A DNA stretch of 64,000 nt from Pseudomonas moraviensis (GTDB taxonomy: Bacteria; Pseudomonadota; Gammaproteobacteria; Pseudomonadales; Pseudomonadaceae): the NCBI RefSeq assembly GCF_900105805.1, contig NZ_LT629788.1, forward strand, positions 4,758,501-4,822,500, given 5' to 3'. The translations under genes were made by a program, and so were the position numbers. This document shows, one piece after another, positions 61,089 through 64,000 of the stretch; the stretch's first letter is position 1; every line of letters begins with the position of its first letter. The notes beneath the pieces were generated by a model. That model searched no databases. It saw only the letters and a list, made by a program, of their open reading frames with translations, and was not told the DNA's origin.

Positions 61089-61760
61089 ATGACCGCTTCA
61101 CTCGCTGACTGGAAAGGCGTCCCCGCCCCCTCCGCCACCCTGCTCGACGGCCGCTTCATTCGTCTGGAGAAACTCGACCCGGAGCGGCATGGCGAGCAAC
61201 TCTTCGCTGCCCTCGAAGGGCCGGGCGCCGATCCGAAACTCTGGGATTATCTGCCTTACGGGCCGTTTCGCGAGCGCAGCGCGTTCAACGACTGGTTGAA
61301 CAACCATGCGGCCAACAGCGACCCGTATTTCTTCAGCGTCATCGACCGCGCGACTGATCAGGTCCAGGGCATCCTCAGCCTGATGTCGATCGTCCCGGCC
61401 CAAGGTCGTATTGAAATCGGTCACGTCACCTTCGGCGCACCCATGCAGCGCTCGCCGAAAAGCACCGAGGCGGTTTACCTGCTGGCCAAGTACTCGTTCG
61501 AGCTGGGTTACCGGCGCCTGGAATGGAAGTGCAACAACGGCAACGCCCGCTCCAAATACGCGGCCGAGCGTTTGGGCTTCAGCTTCGAAGGAGTGTTCCG
61601 CCAGCACATGGTGGTCAAGGGACAGAACCGCGATACCGCGTGGTATTCGATTCTGGATGCGGAATGGCCGGCGATTGGTACCGGGTTCGAGCGCTGGTTG
61701 AGCGATGAAAACCAGACGCCGGGTGGCCAAGTGAAAGGCTTGGCCGAGTGCCGTAGCTGA
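61089..61760 (+). CDS. GNAT-family N-acetyltransferase, RimJ/RimL-like
   Basis: 223 residues. It has the long N-terminal region (GRFIRLEKLDPERHGEQLFA, DPKLWDYLPYGPF) and the CoA-binding GHVTFGAPMQRSPKSTEAVY followed by RLEWKCNNGNARSKYAAERLGF, matching the RimJ/RimL-like GNAT class. It is 12 bp from the preceding GNAT gene and ends the operon before a type B REPIN. Its acceptor is unknown. Confidence 0.93.
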   Translation: MTASLADWKGVPAPSATLLDGRFIRLEKLDPERHGEQLFAALEGPGADPKLWDYLPYGPFRERSAFNDWLNNHAANSDPYFFSVIDRATDQVQGILSLMSIVPAQGRIEIGHVTFGAPMQRSPKSTEAVYLLAKYSFELGYRRLEWKCNNGNARSKYAAERLGFSFEGVFRQHMVVKGQNRDTAWYSILDAEWPAIGTGFERWLSDENQTPGGQVKGLAECRS

Positions 61761-61776
61761 ATTTCTCAAATACCCT

Positions 61777-61864
61777 GTGGGAGCGAGCCTGCCCGCGAAG
61801 GCGGTATGTCAGTCACTGCGAATGTTGACTGACTGACCGCTTTCGCGAGCAGGCTCGCTCCCAC
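61777..61864. repeat. REPIN, type B, with one diverged arm
   Basis: The left arm GTGGGAGCGAGCCTGCCCGC has one change (C for T) against the right arm inverse. Inner AGTCA/TGACT parts pair. It lies between the convergent GNAT and homocysteine methyltransferase genes. Confidence 0.88.
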
Positions 61865-61881
61865 AATTGGCGGGGTCAGGC

Positions 61882-62784
61882 TTATCGACGCAGTTCCTGC
61901 GCCAGCACCGCAATATGCTCCGGCCCGATCCCGCAGCAGCCGCCCAAGTGAGTGGCGCCGCGCTGTTGCCAGTCCAGCGCCCAGTGCAGATACCCCGGCG
62001 GATCAAGATCGTCACGCAGCGGGTCGAGTCCGTCGTTGGCCGTGGCTTCCTTCGGTTGCGGAGGAAACGCATTGGCGTACGCGCCGATGTTGATGTTCAC
62101 GCCGAGACGCTCGAACGTTGCGCGCGCCGCGTCGATGGCCGCGCCAATCACTTCAGGCTGGCTGCAGTTGAACAGCAACGTTTCAACGCCGAGCTCAGCC
62201 GCCACCGCCGCCGCTTCGGCAACGGGCTCACCGGAGCGCAGGCGCGGCACTTCATCGGTGTCTTCGTCCTTGAGGGTGAATGACAGCCAGAACGGTTTGC
62301 CATCCTTCGGCAGCCCGGCGTGAATGGCGCGCGCCTCGACGATCGAGCTTTGCGTTTCTGCCAGCCACAGGTCGACATATGGGGCCAGACCGTTAACCAA
62401 AGGCGTCAACAGTTCGGTCACGCGAGCAGCCTCGAACAGATCCGGACGGTACGAGCCGAACAGCGGCGGCAATGAGCCGGCAACGCGTACGGATCTACCT
62501 GAAGCCTGCACCGCGCGCTGCGCCACTTCCCCCGCCAGTGCTGCAAGCGCCTGACCTTCAGCGGCAAAGCGCTCTTCACCAATGTGAAACGGTACCACTG
62601 CGTAACTGTTGCTGGTGATCACATTGGCGCCGCTATTGATGTAAGCGGCATGCACCGCCTCGACCGCTAGCGGCGCTTCGCTCAGCGCCAGTGCCGACCA
62701 CTCGGGCTGGCGAAATGGCGCACCGGCGCGTTGCAACTCACGGCCCATGCCGCCATCGAGAATGACCGTTCCTGCTGCGCTCAT
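61882..62784 (-). CDS. Homocysteine S-methyltransferase family protein
   Basis: 300 residues from ATG at 62784; in-frame ATG at 62799 and GTG at 62820 are alternatives. The sequence opens with TVILDGGMGRELQRAG. The zinc-binding cysteines are in LLFNCSQPEV (first Cys) and GGCCGIGPEHI (Cys pair). These enzymes methylate homocysteine to methionine, using S-methylmethionine in the MmuM subgroup. It is divergent from the amino-acid ABC transporter genes, which might import S-methylmethionine; this is inferred from position. Confidence 0.92.
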   Translation of the reverse strand: MSAAGTVILDGGMGRELQRAGAPFRQPEWSALALSEAPLAVEAVHAAYINSGANVITSNSYAVVPFHIGEERFAAEGQALAALAGEVAQRAVQASGRSVRVAGSLPPLFGSYRPDLFEAARVTELLTPLVNGLAPYVDLWLAETQSSIVEARAIHAGLPKDGKPFWLSFTLKDEDTDEVPRLRSGEPVAEAAAVAAELGVETLLFNCSQPEVIGAAIDAARATFERLGVNINIGAYANAFPPQPKEATANDGLDPLRDDLDPPGYLHWALDWQQRGATHLGGCCGIGPEHIAVLAQELRR

Positions 62785-62897
62785 ATGCGTTTCACTCATA
62801 TGCTTATGAAAATAACTCACTATCGGAGCCGTTCTTATAACTATTTAATACGCACCACTCGGTTAATAACAACCTCTTTTTTCAACAGGAAGCGACT

Positions 62898-63716
62898 GTG
62901 AAATTCCAACCGCTATTGGCCCTGGGCCTGACCGTTCTGGCCTCCACCCAAGCCTTCGGCGGCGCGACGCTGGACCGTGTCGAGCAGAAAAAAGAACTGG
63001 TTGGCGTGCTGATGGAGAGTTATCCGCCCTTCTCGTTCCTCAATGAACAGAATCAACTCGACGGTTTCGATGTCGACGTTGCCAAAGCGGTGGCGGATAA
63101 GCTCGGGGTCAGACTTCGTCTGGAAACGCCGTCTTGGGACGTGATCGCCGCCGGCCGCTGGAGCGGGCGCTACGACATCTGCATCTGCTCGATGACCCCG
63201 AGCAAGGCCCGCGCCGAAGTGTTCGATTTCCCGGTCGAGTACTACGCCTCGCCAGCAGTGATCGTGGTCAATGCCAAGGATGAGCGGATCCACAGCGCCA
63301 AGGACCTGAGCGGCAAGAAAGTCGGCCTGACCAGCGCCTCCAGCTATGAAAGTTATCTGAACAAGAATCTGGTCATCGAAGGCGCCGAGGATACACAGCT
63401 GCAGTATCCGTTCGAGGATGTGCAGATCGCTCCGTACGACACCGACAACGTCGCCTTTCAGGATCTGGGTCTCGGCGCCGGCGTGCGCCTGGATGCGATC
63501 CTCACCAATCTGGTCACCGCACAACCGCGTTTGAACCAGGACCAGCGCTTCAAACTGGCCGGCGAACCGCTGTACTCGGAGCCGAACTCGGTGGCCATCG
63601 AAAAGGGTGACCCGCAGTGGGACGCCAGGGTGCGCGAGGTGTTCGCCCAGCTGAAACAGGACGGCACCCTGAGCAAGCTGTCGCAGAAATGGATCGGCGC
63701 CGACATCAGCCAATGA
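62898..63716 (+). CDS. Amino-acid ABC transporter substrate-binding protein
   Basis: 272 residues. Signal peptide MKFQPLLALGLTVLASTQAFG. The mature part has the polar amino-acid binding protein pattern: VGVLMESYPPFSFLNEQNQL, GFDVDVAKAVADKLGV, DICICSMTPSKARAEVFDFP and SGKKVGLTSASSYESYL. It belongs to the family-3 solute-binding proteins. It overlaps the permease start by 4 bp (ATGA). The substrate is unknown. Confidence 0.95.
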   Translation: MKFQPLLALGLTVLASTQAFGGATLDRVEQKKELVGVLMESYPPFSFLNEQNQLDGFDVDVAKAVADKLGVRLRLETPSWDVIAAGRWSGRYDICICSMTPSKARAEVFDFPVEYYASPAVIVVNAKDERIHSAKDLSGKKVGLTSASSYESYLNKNLVIEGAEDTQLQYPFEDVQIAPYDTDNVAFQDLGLGAGVRLDAILTNLVTAQPRLNQDQRFKLAGEPLYSEPNSVAIEKGDPQWDARVREVFAQLKQDGTLSKLSQKWIGADISQ

Positions 63717-64000
63717 GTTCTTTTCCAACCCCGCCACAGCCACCGCAACCGGTGGCTGAAACCCGCCTGCAAAAGCTTTTCGGGTTCCGTACGCGCCTGT
63801 ACCTGACGTGGGCTGCGCTGTTCTGTCTGTTTGCCGGATTTTTCCTCAGCTTCGACCTGAAGTTCGCGATCATCCTCGACAAGCTGCCCAACCTCGTTGG
63901 CCTGAAGCTGGCGCCGAACGGCTTCCTGCAGGGCGCAGCGCTGACGCTGTTCCTCTGCGCCTGCTCGATCATCGCGTCGTCGCTGCTCGGTTTCATCACC
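63713..64000 (+). CDS. Amino-acid ABC transporter permease, 5' part only
   Basis: The first 96 codons are inside the window and continue past its edge. It starts MSSFPTPPQPPQPVAETRLQ, then has two membrane segments (LYLTWAALFCLFAGFFLSF and GFLQGAALTLFLCACSIIAS), the second the start of the HisM-type permease domain with the GAALTL motif. Its ATG overlaps the binding-protein stop. The identity follows from neighbour and motif. Confidence 0.92.
   Translation, partial: MSSFPTPPQPPQPVAETRLQKLFGFRTRLYLTWAALFCLFAGFFLSFDLKFAIILDKLPNLVGLKLAPNGFLQGAALTLFLCACSIIASSLLGFIT

Noticed and set aside
62785..62897. SAM riboswitch or MetR-type site in the methyltransferase/transporter gap
   Set aside because: Short gap with no recognised aptamer or operator pattern.

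Overview
The window reads as chromosomal DNA of a Pseudomonas, most likely of the P. fluorescens group. The support is a GC-rich genome, gene order around HU-rubB-rubA-ubiC-ubiA-phoB-phoR and phoU-pstBAC-pstS that I recall from other pseudomonads, and at least twelve REP-type inverted-repeat elements (REPINs) of the kinds seen in that group. No rRNA, tRNA, CRISPR array, prophage or insertion sequence was seen.

Region 1 (1-19266, minus strand) is a type VI secretion locus ordered tssA-B-C-E-[PAAR, DUF6402-like, two small membrane proteins]-F-G-H(clpV)-sigma54 activator-small lipoprotein-tagH-J-K-L-M. The tssH-sfa-tagH-tssJ-K-L-M half matches the H2-type cluster. tssM runs off the left edge. 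hcp and vgrG are not in the window. The four genes between tssE and tssF include a visibly A+T-rich part and look like an inserted effector or immunity-type cassette.

Region 2 (19267-24344) is housekeeping: a small exported protein, an HU protein, rubredoxin reductase and rubredoxin, chorismate lyase and UbiA for ubiquinone, and a small exported COG4315-type protein.

Region 3 (24345-37680) is the phosphate block: phoB-phoR, a CorC-like membrane protein, an M23 peptidase, a CheY-like regulator with a C-terminal domain, phoU, pstB, pstA, pstC and pstS. I find Pho-box direct repeats, each followed 10 nt later by a -10-like hexamer, upstream of phoB, pstC and pstS. A further box faces the COG4315-type gene. 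PstA and PstC both carry large extra extracytoplasmic domains.

Region 4 (37711-49372) is mixed metabolism: an MHS-type transporter, a thioesterase, an aldose-epimerase-like mutarotase, a DUF3299 protein, a GlsB-like protein, purK-purE with a leader hairpin, a LysR regulator, aspA, an alanine/sodium symporter and an asparaginase. aspA, agcS and ansA together suggest use of asparagine, aspartate and alanine or glycine.

Region 5 (49373-64000) is more accessory: an A+T-rich orphan gene, an AraC regulator, an acetylpolyamine-amidohydrolase-like gene coupled to a polyamine-binding protein, a 1534-residue toxin-like protein (DUF6543/dermonecrotic-toxin type), a MocR regulator divergent from a paiB-GNAT-GNAT operon, a homocysteine S-methyltransferase, and the start of an amino-acid ABC transporter cut by the right edge.
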